Positions 1 to 6,166 of a stretch of DNA of 6,166 bases are shown here, piece by piece. Position 1 is the stretch's first letter, and the number at the start of each line of letters is the position of its first letter. A program made the translations under genes and the position numbers. Location of the stretch: the NCBI GenBank assembly GCA_024642765.1, contig JAHEAM010000239.1, forward strand, positions 1-6,166. Reading direction: 5' to 3'. The notes beneath the pieces are model-generated. The model was not told where the DNA came from. It ran no database searches and worked only from the letters and a program-made list of their open reading frames with translations. Origin of the DNA: Planctomycetaceae bacterium (lineage in GTDB: Bacteria; Planctomycetota; Planctomycetia; Pirellulales; Pirellulaceae).

Positions 1-785
1 GTGACAACGTTGTGTGGCTCATCGCCTTCAACGGGCAAATCAATTTTTGTGTGGTATTTTCCTTCTGCGTTCTTGGGTTGTTGTGGCACCAGAATATCGA
101 ATAACCGCAAGTACCACATCAGGCCATGGTAAGAAACCGTGAATCCATTTTCGGAATCTCCTGCGATAATCGTTGGGCGGTAAACTGTTGCGTTGGGCAT
201 TCGCTCTCGGACCATTTGCTCTGCCGCAAATTTGCTTTGTTCGTATGCATTGCGAAAAGTTTGGCCGCAGGCCAATTCCGTTTCGAGAACACGACCCTCA
301 CGAGTGCCGCAAACATAAGCCGTCGAAACATAATGAAAGTCATCAATGCCACATGACTTGGCAAGTTCAAGAGCATGCTGTGTTCCAAGGCAATTACTTG
401 TCCATGGCTCGTTCGTTCGTTCGTCGACCTCGAATTGGACGATGGCTGCATTGTGCAGAAACGAACTACAATTTTTTGAAATCCATTGAATGTCTGCAGT
501 GCACACGCCCAAGTGCGGTTGTTTCAAATCTCCACTGATGACAACCGGTCGTGGCAATTCGCACCCAAGTTCTTGTTCCCAACGCTGGAGTATCGCTTCC
601 ACGCGAGTTTCTGCCGATAACTTTCGGCTGGAGCGAGCGATGATGGCTAAATTGGCCCCTGCCATCAGGAGGTCTTTAACCAAATATTGTCCGACCAATC
701 CGGTCGCACCTGTCAGAACCACGTACTTTGCGTCCTTGGGACGTTGCAAATTGACGGATTTCGTTTTGAAAGGAATTTGATTCAT
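1..785 (-). CDS. Extended SDR / thioester-reductase-like NAD(P)H oxidoreductase, C-terminus off window
   Basis: Seen: an open minus-strand frame from ATG at 785 to the window edge, giving 261 residues with no stop. The N-terminus is a Rossmann fold with the dinucleotide motif TGATGLVG (residues 25-32) and an Arg at the end of strand 2 (residue 51, in ARSS), which favours NADPH. GDLKQP (85-90), HNAA (111-114), STAY (154-157) and catalytic YEQSK (Tyr181, Lys185) follow, then YRPTIIAGDS (202-211). The GDL..P.LG and HNAA pattern matches the Lys2/NRPS terminal-reductase and fatty acyl-CoA reductase branch of extended SDRs (NAD_binding_4), which reduce acyl thioesters to aldehydes or alcohols. No carrier or adenylation domain precedes it, so it is standalone at the N-terminus. 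There is no other in-frame ATG or GTG before the stop at 864-866, which fixes the start; AGGTGAAG lies somewhat far upstream. The substrate cannot be told. An ordinary sugar-nucleotide epimerase-like SDR is the alternative. Confidence 0.88.
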   Translation of the reverse strand, partial: MNQIPFKTKSVNLQRPKDAKYVVLTGATGLVGQYLVKDLLMAGANLAIIARSSRKLSAETRVEAILQRWEQELGCELPRPVVISGDLKQPHLGVCTADIQWISKNCSSFLHNAAIVQFEVDERTNEPWTSNCLGTQHALELAKSCGIDDFHYVSTAYVCGTREGRVLETELACGQTFRNAYEQSKFAAEQMVRERMPNATVYRPTIIAGDSENGFTVSYHGLMWYLRLFDILVPQQPKNAEGKYHTKIDLPVEGDEPHNVV

Positions 786-887
786 TGAGCTAGTATGTGC
801 TTCACCTGCACCAGGAAAAAAAAGATAAGATAGGCACGTTCGTTTCCGGATATATTTTCCGAATCAATGCACCGGAGAAGCCTGATC

Positions 888-915
888 ATGACAAGGGTTA
901 AAATTGTATTGTAAT
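888..915 (+). promoter_or_regulatory. Candidate sigma-70-type promoter for the DUF1080 gene
   Basis: ATGACA (888-893) and TGTAAT (910-915) each match the -35 and -10 consensus at five of six bases, with a 16-bp spacer. They lie about 100 bp upstream of the ATG at 1015, within the 229-bp region shared with the divergent SDR gene. This is a pattern match by eye only. Planctomycete promoters are poorly defined, so the call is tentative. Confidence 0.3.
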
Positions 916-1014
916 TGGATCCATTCGGGTATTAGCGCACTTTCGGCAGCATTGTCGAAATTCATCGCGGGATTGCCACGCGGTTTAGACAGCAATCGCG
1001 AAATTGGCGCAATA

Positions 1015-2184
1015 ATGACGGTTATAGGCCTCTTAACGTCACTCATCGCCGCCTTTAGCCATTCAGCTGGTGATCTCGGACAAACCTCAGAAGACCCCAA
1101 AAGTGTTTTCCCCGTCCAACTTTTTAATGGTGTTGACCTGACGGGATGGAAAGCCGAATCCCAAGCCAATTGGTCTGTTCAAAATGGCCAAATTCATGTT
1201 TCAAACGGCACAAAAGGACTTTTGAGAACCACCTCTCAATTCGACGAGTTTGAATTGGAACTGGAGTTTTCAGCATCCCCCGAAACAAATAGTGGCGTCT
1301 TTTTATTGACCAGCCCCAAGCCCACAAACCCAACAGATGATTGCTACGAAGTCAACATTATCGATCCAGAACGACACGACTTTGCCACTGGCAGTATCGT
1401 TGGTCGTGCTGCATCCAAATACGCTCCACATTTGAAAGCAGACGAGTGGCACAAGTTCCGGATAAAAGTTGAAACCAATAAAGTTATTGTTGAAACCGAC
1501 GGCGAAATATCTACGGAATATTTTATCGAAAAAGGCCTCGGTCGCGGGTACATTGGCTTGCAGTACAACGAGGGCCCTGTTGCGTTTCGAAATATTTCGT
1601 TGCGCCCACTCAATCTCACTGAAACGCTCGTCGACGAAAAGCATTTTGAAAAATGGCGACAGGAGCCTATCGGAATCGCAGAGTACTCCAAAGAGAATAC
1701 CGTTCGAATGAGAAGTGCTGCCGGTTACCTAGAGTCACCGAACACCTACGCAGATTCCATTATTGTTGCGCGCAGTCGGCTGTTTGGAGATTCCTCAAAT
1801 TCGGGAATTTTTTTCCGTTGCATTCCCGAACAAAAACTGAATGGATACGAATGTCAATTGAATAATGCCTTGCAACCCAATACGGATGATCAACCCCTCG
1901 ATTGCGGCACGGGCGGAATCTACCGTCGGCAAAACGCAAAAAAGGTTATTGCAACCAATCCTGATTGGTTCGAAGTCATGATTGTGACTAACGGTCCACA
2001 CATCGCGACTTGGGTCAACGGCATACAAATGGTTGATTGGACCGATCAGCGGAAACCTAACTCCAATCCTCGAAAGGGTCTCAGACTCGACGCTGGAACC
2101 ATCATGCTCCAATCACACGATACCGATACAGATGTCGAATTCTCTAAACTTCAAGTCCGCGAAATTCACAAACGTAACCGCTAA
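1015..2184 (+). CDS. Exported protein with two tandem DUF1080 (3-keto-disaccharide hydrolase) domains
   Basis: A 389-residue protein with two copies of the concanavalin-like DUF1080 fold. Domain 1 (about 32-199) opens with LFNGVDLTGW (36-45), the hallmark of the family, and contains NSGVFL (92-97), YEVNIID (111-117), TGSIVGR (125-131) and a WHKFRIKVE strand (145-153). Domain 2 (about 203-385) repeats the order with NSGIFFR (262-268), YECQLNN (278-284), TGGIYRR (299-305) and WVNGIQMVDW (333-342). The family includes 3-keto-glycoside/disaccharide hydrolases and is greatly expanded in planctomycetes; many members act outside the cytoplasm on polysaccharides. The first 18 residues look like a signal peptide ending near SHSA. 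It has no positive n-region, so a TTG start at 973, which would add two Arg residues, is a real alternative; the frame stays open back to a TTG at 904. ATG at 1015 is preferred as the first ATG. There is no clear Shine-Dalgarno site. The substrate is unknown. Confidence 0.88.
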   Translation: MTVIGLLTSLIAAFSHSAGDLGQTSEDPKSVFPVQLFNGVDLTGWKAESQANWSVQNGQIHVSNGTKGLLRTTSQFDEFELELEFSASPETNSGVFLLTSPKPTNPTDDCYEVNIIDPERHDFATGSIVGRAASKYAPHLKADEWHKFRIKVETNKVIVETDGEISTEYFIEKGLGRGYIGLQYNEGPVAFRNISLRPLNLTETLVDEKHFEKWRQEPIGIAEYSKENTVRMRSAAGYLESPNTYADSIIVARSRLFGDSSNSGIFFRCIPEQKLNGYECQLNNALQPNTDDQPLDCGTGGIYRRQNAKKVIATNPDWFEVMIVTNGPHIATWVNGIQMVDWTDQRKPNSNPRKGLRLDAGTIMLQSHDTDTDVEFSKLQVREIHKRNR

Positions 2185-2209
2185 AAGGAGCCGAAGTCAG
2201 GGAGGCTCC
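2183..2209 (-). terminator. Likely intrinsic terminator of ispH
   Basis: GGAGCC (2187-2192) and GGCTCC (2204-2209) form a 6-bp GC-rich stem with an 11-nt loop. Read on the minus strand, the stem is followed at once by TTTT, which fits termination of the ispH transcript 19 bp after its stop codon. The T-run overlaps the stop codon of the convergent DUF1080 gene. On the plus strand the stem is followed by GAAAAAA, so it is not a good terminator in that direction. The short T-run makes the call moderate. Confidence 0.5.
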
Positions 2210-2227
2210 GAAAAAACGCCGCCCGCA

Positions 2228-3163
2228 TCACGATTTCTGGATTGACCTCAACGATTTTGGCAGCGGAAAATAAACGCTCTCTTCACGCGTAGTTCGAATC
2301 TCAATCTCGGCATTGAATTCATTTTTGAGCCAATCCAAGACTTGTTCCACGACCGTCTCAGGAGCACTTGCTCCCGCTGTCACCAAGACATTCGACTTGT
2401 TGGTAAACCATTCCAATTCGATATCAGCAGGACCGTCAATCAAATAGGCGTCGACTCCTGTCTCATCCGCCAGTTCTCGTAGGCGTTGGCTATTCGAACT
2501 ATTCTTGCTTCCCAACACCAAACAGACATCGGCCTCACGCGCCAAAATTCTAACGGCTTCCTGACGATTTTGGGTTGCGTAACAAATATCTTCTTTCGGC
2601 GGATTAACCAAATTCGGAAACCGTTCGCGCAAACGTTTGATAATTCGATTCGCATCGTCGACAGACAGTGTCGTTTGCGTAAGATATGCGTACTTCGCGG
2701 AATCATCGATCGTCAAATTGTCGACATCCTCAACGCTTTCCACCAAAATCATTACATGGGGTGCTTCGCCCATGGTTCCGATGACTTCGTCGTGCCCTTC
2801 ATGGCCAATCAGAAAAATCTTGTAACCCTCTCGAGCGTATTTAATGGCCTCCAAATGAACTTTTGTAACCAGCGGGCAAGTCGCGTCGATTGCCTTCAGC
2901 CGTCGAGTCTTGGCAATTTTGCGGACCTCTGGCGAAACGCCATGCGCGGAAAACAGCAAGACCGATTCGACCGGAATTTCTTCCAAATCATTAACAAAGA
3001 TTGCACCTTTTTCGCGAAATGAATCAACAACATAGCGGTTGTGGACGATTTCGTGAAAAACGAAAACTGGCGATCCAAACATCGAAAGCGCCAACTCCAG
3101 GCTTTCGACTGCCATATTAACTCCGGCGCAGAAACCACGTGGATTTGCCAATATAACTTTCAT
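2228..3163 (-). CDS. ispH: 4-hydroxy-3-methylbut-2-enyl diphosphate reductase (IspH/LytB)
   Basis: IspH is the last enzyme of the MEP pathway. It reduces HMBPP to IPP and DMAPP in the cytoplasm, using a [4Fe-4S] cluster fed by ferredoxin or flavodoxin. The 311-residue product is full family length and starts with the typical MKVILANPRGFCAGV. The three cluster cysteines are present: Cys12 (GFCAGV), Cys96 (DATCPLVTKVH) and Cys194 (DICYATQNRQ). Substrate and proton-relay residues are also intact: His41, His74, His124 and catalytic Glu126 (GHEGHDEVIGTMG, 120-132), the TQTTLS segment (162-167), the SSN diphosphate-binding triplet (222-224) and the GASAPE serine (266). ATG at 3163 is chosen because the family N-terminus begins there and AAAGG lies about 9 nt upstream; the frame stays open upstream only to a TTG at 3217. 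The gene is head-to-head with a squalene-synthase-like gene, a plausible functional neighbour in isoprenoid metabolism. Confidence 0.97.
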   Translation of the reverse strand: MKVILANPRGFCAGVNMAVESLELALSMFGSPVFVFHEIVHNRYVVDSFREKGAIFVNDLEEIPVESVLLFSAHGVSPEVRKIAKTRRLKAIDATCPLVTKVHLEAIKYAREGYKIFLIGHEGHDEVIGTMGEAPHVMILVESVEDVDNLTIDDSAKYAYLTQTTLSVDDANRIIKRLRERFPNLVNPPKEDICYATQNRQEAVRILAREADVCLVLGSKNSSNSQRLRELADETGVDAYLIDGPADIELEWFTNKSNVLVTAGASAPETVVEQVLDWLKNEFNAEIEIRTTREESVYFPLPKSLRSIQKS

Positions 3164-3235
3164 AAAGCTGAGCCTTTCTAGGTCCGTCGCTCTGGAGTCG
3201 TAATCGTCAACAATCAATTTGCGTGTTACACTATT

Positions 3236-3263
3236 TCAGCGTTGGCTCGAAAATCAACGCTGA
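3236..3263. promoter_or_regulatory. Perfect 9-bp inverted repeat in the ispH / squalene-synthase-like intergenic region
   Basis: TCAGCGTTG (3236-3244) and CAACGCTGA (3255-3263) are perfect inverted repeats separated by 10 bp. Centre-to-centre spacing is about 19 bp, near two helical turns, which would suit a dimeric DNA-binding protein. The site lies about 73 bp upstream of the ispH ATG and about 115 bp upstream of the divergent gene. It could equally form an RNA hairpin in the leader of the plus-strand gene. The symmetry is seen in the sequence; an operator role is inferred. Confidence 0.4.
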
Positions 3264-3283
3264 GTCTATTCCAAAAAGTGACT

Positions 3284-3329
3284 AGCCCTCGCTGCTGTGC
3301 CAAAGGGGTCTGCCCTTTGGGAATGGGCT
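3284..3329. repeat. REP-like palindromic hairpin with nested outer stem
   Basis: CCAAAGGG (3300-3307) and CCCTTTGG (3313-3320) form a perfect 8-bp stem with the 5-nt loop GTCTG. An outer AGCCC (3284-3288) / GGGCT (3325-3329) pair can close it. The core resembles the dispersed AAAGGGGTCnGACCCCTTT-type palindromes that I recall as associated with REP/RAYT elements in several bacterial phyla, here with a shortened right arm. Only one copy is visible in the window, so dispersal cannot be shown. It is not followed by a T-run on either strand, so it is not an obvious terminator. Confidence 0.4.
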
Positions 3330-3378
3330 CTAACACCCTAAACCGTTTTCCGCAGGCGTAAACTGCGAGACTACCAAT

Positions 3379-4326
3379 ATGAGTTCTGAATTGCAATTCA
3401 TCAATGTCACGCCTCATGACATTCAGCGAGCACGCAAAAGTAATCGTCCGTTAGGCAACAGAAATTTCTCGAAATGGACCTGGGCGCTTAGTAATTTACC
3501 TGCCGAAGAACGTGGAGCAATCGACTCGCTGTTGTTTTTCGTAAATGAAGGCCAAACGGTAATTCGGGATTTCACGGCACAAGGCGGCCCGCAACTCGAC
3601 GACCAAACGCGGATGGAATTCGCCACCGATTTTCGCGAAAAAACGGACGGAGCTTTTTGTGGGCGATTTGTTTCGCCGGAGTGGGCGACGATTTCCGAAT
3701 CGAAAAAACATTTTTTGGTTCCCGGTCAATTTTTCTTTGACTATGCCTTAGGGATCGATCACGCAATTCGTTTTGGGCAACCCAAAACATACGAGGATCT
3801 CTTGGTACGGGCCTCGCTATTGGGCGGATCGATTCTAGCGGCAGCCGTCAAAATAATGGGTGTATCGAACCCCAGCTATATTGTACCCGCTGTAAAATGT
3901 GGACGCGCTCTGCTGATTGCACAATGGCTGATCGATGTTCGCAATCACGCGCTGAAAAATGATTTATGGTTGGCTCAGGAAGACTTCGAGGCGACCGGTT
4001 GCACGATTGGGAATTTGCGTGCAAACGAGCATTCGAAACCTGTGACCTATCTTGTGCGACTTTACGCACACCGCTTGGAACAACTGTTCCGCGAAGCGAG
4101 TTCGTTGATTCCCATTTTGGATTTCGACTGTTCACGGGTCATTCGCGGCTTGATCGGCGCGGCTTGGAAAACGGTACTCAAAATCCAAGTCAGCCCCGAA
4201 TTGGTTTTTCAAGAAAATGGGCCGGTGTCCAATAGAGACCAATTTGCCTTCAAGGCCCGCTACGTCCTCGGCTTAGACGAACCCCTACCATTCGAAATCG
4301 GAAGCCACGAGACTCACAAGCACTAG
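3379..4326 (+). CDS. Squalene/phytoene synthase-like protein with degenerate catalytic motifs
   Basis: A 315-residue soluble protein that follows the squalene/phytoene synthase (head-to-head prenyl synthase, HpnC/HpnD/CrtB) pattern from end to end: NFSKWTWALSNLPAEER (29-45) at the start, VPGQFFFDYALGID (114-127), TYEDLLVRASLLGG (137-150), then LIDVRNHALKNDLWLAQEDF (184-203), which aligns with the family's Q(D/N)V..D...GR.YLPQEDL. Functional members need two Asp-rich motifs that bind Mg-diphosphate. Here the first (usually DDxxD after YAFxR) reads FVNEGQTVIRD (54-64) and has lost the expected aspartates. The second (DVxxD) reads DVRNH (186-190), keeping only its first Asp. The family Tyr/Cys pair before the Gly-rich turn is also gone. 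The NF near the N-terminus and QED look most like HpnC. Catalysis is therefore doubtful; a pseudoenzyme or partner subunit is inferred. ATG at 3379 suits the family start. No Shine-Dalgarno site is visible. Confidence 0.75.
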   Translation: MSSELQFINVTPHDIQRARKSNRPLGNRNFSKWTWALSNLPAEERGAIDSLLFFVNEGQTVIRDFTAQGGPQLDDQTRMEFATDFREKTDGAFCGRFVSPEWATISESKKHFLVPGQFFFDYALGIDHAIRFGQPKTYEDLLVRASLLGGSILAAAVKIMGVSNPSYIVPAVKCGRALLIAQWLIDVRNHALKNDLWLAQEDFEATGCTIGNLRANEHSKPVTYLVRLYAHRLEQLFREASSLIPILDFDCSRVIRGLIGAAWKTVLKIQVSPELVFQENGPVSNRDQFAFKARYVLGLDEPLPFEIGSHETHKH

Positions 4327-4435
4327 ACACGCAACCTTATTCAGGCATATTCAGGGCACAGTCCTTCGACTTCCTCGCAAGCCAGAATAATCGACAGCCG
4401 ACTTCGACTTATAGCGTTCGGCTCAAAATAGCCTG
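4327..4435. other. Convergent intergenic spacer with weak hairpin and short direct repeat
   Basis: The spacer separates the ends of two convergent genes. AGCCGA (4396-4401) and TCGGCT (4418-4423) could pair with a 16-nt loop, but no T-run follows on either strand, so it is at best a weak bidirectional terminator. TATTCAGG occurs twice (4338-4345 and 4348-4355) with a 10-bp period, of unknown meaning. No gene is seen here. Confidence 0.3.
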
Positions 4436-6166
4436 TCACTTATTTGGGCGGAGGCGATCAAGTACGAGAGAGGATTTCCGCTGGACGGATTGTGGGGCGA
4501 TTAGGATAAGGCCTTGGCATTCAGCTTCGAATAGCCTCACGGATGTCGCGGCCTGCAAGTCTGTTAACTGCGCACCGACTGTTTGATCGATAAGTCCCAA
4601 TACATTTTCGGGTTTTATCGTTGGTGAAAGTATGTCGCCGATGGGATACACCTCGACATTAACTCGCCGCGCGATTGCCTGGGAGGTTGTTAGCAAAATC
4701 GTGCGTTCACTCAATACCTCGAACTCCAAATTCATGGCTTCACAAACGTCTCGAATTGCATCAGTTGCACTCGACCATTTTTCATAGCCGGGAATCGTGA
4801 CGCCGCGTGTCCATCCCTGCTCTGAAAGAGCTGCCCAATCAACGACGATTTGCAGGCCGCTTGCATCTAACACCCTCGCTGCAAATCCATCCAGCGTCAT
4901 CGGTAGGCCAGATTTTAACTCAATAGTATTCGTCATTCGTTCGTCCGCACGCAAAAACAACGGAACATACAAATCACTCGTCGCCGCACCTCGCGAAATT
5001 GCGTTCGCCTGATTGATGTTTTCGATCAAGGCGGCAACCTGCCGATGTACGCCGCGCAAATGCGTGACCTCAATCTCATTTTCAACAATTCCGATTTTGA
5101 ATTCCGCCAAGGCCCAAGAGAGCTTGTCAATGTTTGCCTTGATCGCCTCAATAAATCGTTCCATCTTTTCGGGGGTCGGCTCGTTGATCTTCGGCAATGG
5201 GTAGCGAGCGGTCAAAATCTGTTGGTCGTCGGCGAAATCAAGCAAAATCCCCCAATCTGTTTTGCCAACTACCAGATCATCACCGGCAACGATCTCGCTC
5301 AAAACTTCACGCAACGATTTCCCTTGCGTGTCCAAAGAAACCTTGCGCGATAAATCGAAAGCCACTGAACTCGCTGCAGCAATTGAAAATCCAATCGGCA
5401 CATTTTCCAGCTCAGACAATTCGGTCAAGATTCGATCCAACCGGCTCTCAACGTACTGGATCCGCGGAATCGCGGTGGATAAAACGGCATCGACGTTCGG
5501 AAGAACATAATCGAATTCTTTTTCTACAAAGAGCCTCGACAATCCAATTCGCCCTCCACCTTGTTTCGTGATTTCACTCAGTTCGTCGAAACTGGTGCTT
5601 GCACTATCCAGCAACGGAGACAAATCTTTCATCACGTTTTCATATTTTTGGATTGGCACGGACACACTCGGAGCCACATGCGTGTCGACAGTTGCAAGCG
5701 GCGATTGAGCTAGCGGAAGCGATGGGGTCTGACTGGGAGCTTGAGTGGGTAGTGCATCGGAATTCTGAAAGGGCAGGGGAGGAGGAATTACTCCAGGCAA
5801 TGGTTGCGGAACATCCGTCAACGGAATTTCTGTAACTTCGGGTGTTGAATCGTTCGCGGCGAAATCAGGCGTTTGCTGATCGACTTTCGTCGCTTCAACG
5901 TTTGTCGTGTCTGCTGCAGTATTGTTGTCATTTGTTGAAATTTCTGGAGAAACGTCCGCTTCTGCAGGTTCAATTGCCTTGACTTCCGTTTCGTTTTCAG
6001 GGTTCGCTGGAGTTTTGACGGCGAGCGGATCAGGTTTGCTTTTTAACACGGTGCTAACGACCATGTACCCCACTGAAAACAACAAAACGAAGCTTACGAG
6101 GCCCAAAACAGAAAAGAGCAAAATCTGTTGGCGTTTTTTGGTCTCTGGATTAACCCAATTTTGAGG
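4436..6166 (-). CDS. Single-pass membrane protein with two tandem STN-like (secretin N-domain-like) modules, N-terminus off window
   Basis: The frame is open from the right edge; 576 residues are visible and no ATG lies near the edge, so the start is outside. A short basic segment (NPETKKRQQ, 6-14) precedes a hydrophobic helix (about 15-41). A Pro/Thr/Glu-rich, probably disordered linker follows (about 45-175) and includes PPPLPF. The C-terminal half contains two related modules. Module 1 (about 245-386) has LSELENVPIGFSI, VSLDTQGKSLREVLSEI, then YPLPKI, W and VTHLRGVHRQV. Module 2 (about 413-573) has LDASGLQIVVDW, SATDAIRDVCEAMNL, ILLTTSQ and VYPIGDILSP, ending in VLDRLR. The pattern of a beta strand, an amphipathic helix with L..vL..i, then an ILLTT strand, followed by YP(V/I).DIL, matches STN/secretin-N-like repeats common in planctomycete proteins. 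No secretin beta-barrel is present. The basic cytoplasmic side suggests an Nin-Cout anchor. Function is not recognised; a scaffold or secretion/pilus-associated protein is one possibility. Confidence 0.75.
   Translation of the reverse strand, partial: PQNWVNPETKKRQQILLFSVLGLVSFVLLFSVGYMVVSTVLKSKPDPLAVKTPANPENETEVKAIEPAEADVSPEISTNDNNTAADTTNVEATKVDQQTPDFAANDSTPEVTEIPLTDVPQPLPGVIPPPLPFQNSDALPTQAPSQTPSLPLAQSPLATVDTHVAPSVSVPIQKYENVMKDLSPLLDSASTSFDELSEITKQGGGRIGLSRLFVEKEFDYVLPNVDAVLSTAIPRIQYVESRLDRILTELSELENVPIGFSIAAASSVAFDLSRKVSLDTQGKSLREVLSEIVAGDDLVVGKTDWGILLDFADDQQILTARYPLPKINEPTPEKMERFIEAIKANIDKLSWALAEFKIGIVENEIEVTHLRGVHRQVAALIENINQANAISRGAATSDLYVPLFLRADERMTNTIELKSGLPMTLDGFAARVLDASGLQIVVDWAALSEQGWTRGVTIPGYEKWSSATDAIRDVCEAMNLEFEVLSERTILLTTSQAIARRVNVEVYPIGDILSPTIKPENVLGLIDQTVGAQLTDLQAATSVRLFEAECQGLILIAPQSVQRKSSLVLDRLRPNK

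Noticed and set aside
119..451. 110-codon minus-strand ORF inside the SDR gene
   Set aside because: It is in a different frame from the SDR, which shows clear Rossmann and YxxxK motifs over the same bases; the composition is that of a shadow frame.
844..863. Imperfect palindrome TTCCGGATATATTTTCCGAA in the SDR/DUF1080 spacer
   Set aside because: Only 14 of 20 positions are symmetric and it is AT-rich in the middle, so chance is a sufficient explanation.
2486..3022. 178-codon plus-strand ORF opposite ispH
   Set aside because: It is fully antisense to a complete, motif-rich ispH and its product shows no family pattern.
3204..3232. TCGTCA-N17-TACACT as a plus-strand promoter for the squalene-synthase-like gene
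   Set aside because: Each hexamer matches consensus at only about four of six bases, which is common by chance.
3351..3367. CGCAG / CTGCG mini-hairpin just upstream of the squalene-synthase-like start
   Set aside because: The stem is only 5 bp with a 7-nt loop and has no conserved context; it is too weak to call a translational control element.
3226..3417. 63-codon minus-strand ORF overlapping the ispH upstream region and the start of the squalene-synthase-like gene
   Set aside because: It runs through both hairpins, overlaps the start of a well-supported gene on the other strand, and has no recognisable domain or ribosome binding site.
5907..6164. Plus-strand ORF with a hydrophobic, Ser/Ala-rich product at the right end
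   Set aside because: It is antisense to the linker and membrane helix of the STN-like protein, whose composition produces it; there is no independent support.

Overview
The window most likely comes from a planctomycete (Planctomycetota, probably Pirellulaceae-like). Three things point that way: a secreted tandem DUF1080 (3-keto-disaccharide hydrolase) protein, a membrane-anchored STN-like repeat protein with a long Pro/acidic linker, and gene starts that mostly lack clear Shine-Dalgarno sites. This assignment is an inference; no rRNA or other marker is present. Base composition is moderate, with no obvious compositional island.

Five protein genes fill the window, and two run off the edges. 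(1) Positions 1-785, minus strand: N-terminal 261 residues of an extended SDR/thioester-reductase-like NAD(P)H oxidoreductase; its C-terminus lies beyond the left edge. (2) 1015-2184, plus: exported protein with two DUF1080 domains, transcribed divergently from the SDR. (3) 2228-3163, minus: ispH, the last enzyme of the MEP isoprenoid pathway, with all key residues. It converges on the DUF1080 gene, and a hairpin plus T-run between them looks like its terminator. (4) 3379-4326, plus: a protein with the squalene/phytoene synthase fold signature in which both aspartate-rich catalytic motifs are degenerate. (5) 4436-6166, minus: a single-pass membrane protein with a disordered linker and two tandem STN-like/secretin-N-domain-like modules; its N-terminus lies beyond the right edge. 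No RNA genes, CRISPR arrays, insertion sequences or tRNAs were seen.

The most interesting part is 3164-4326. ispH makes the C5 precursors IPP and DMAPP. It is head-to-head with a squalene-synthase-like protein that has apparently lost its metal-binding aspartates. The 215-bp region they share holds a perfect 9-bp inverted repeat and a second strong hairpin resembling a REP-type palindrome. The arrangement suggests, but does not prove, an isoprenoid-related accessory or regulatory role for a squalene-synthase-like pseudoenzyme. The other genes show no clear functional link to this pair.
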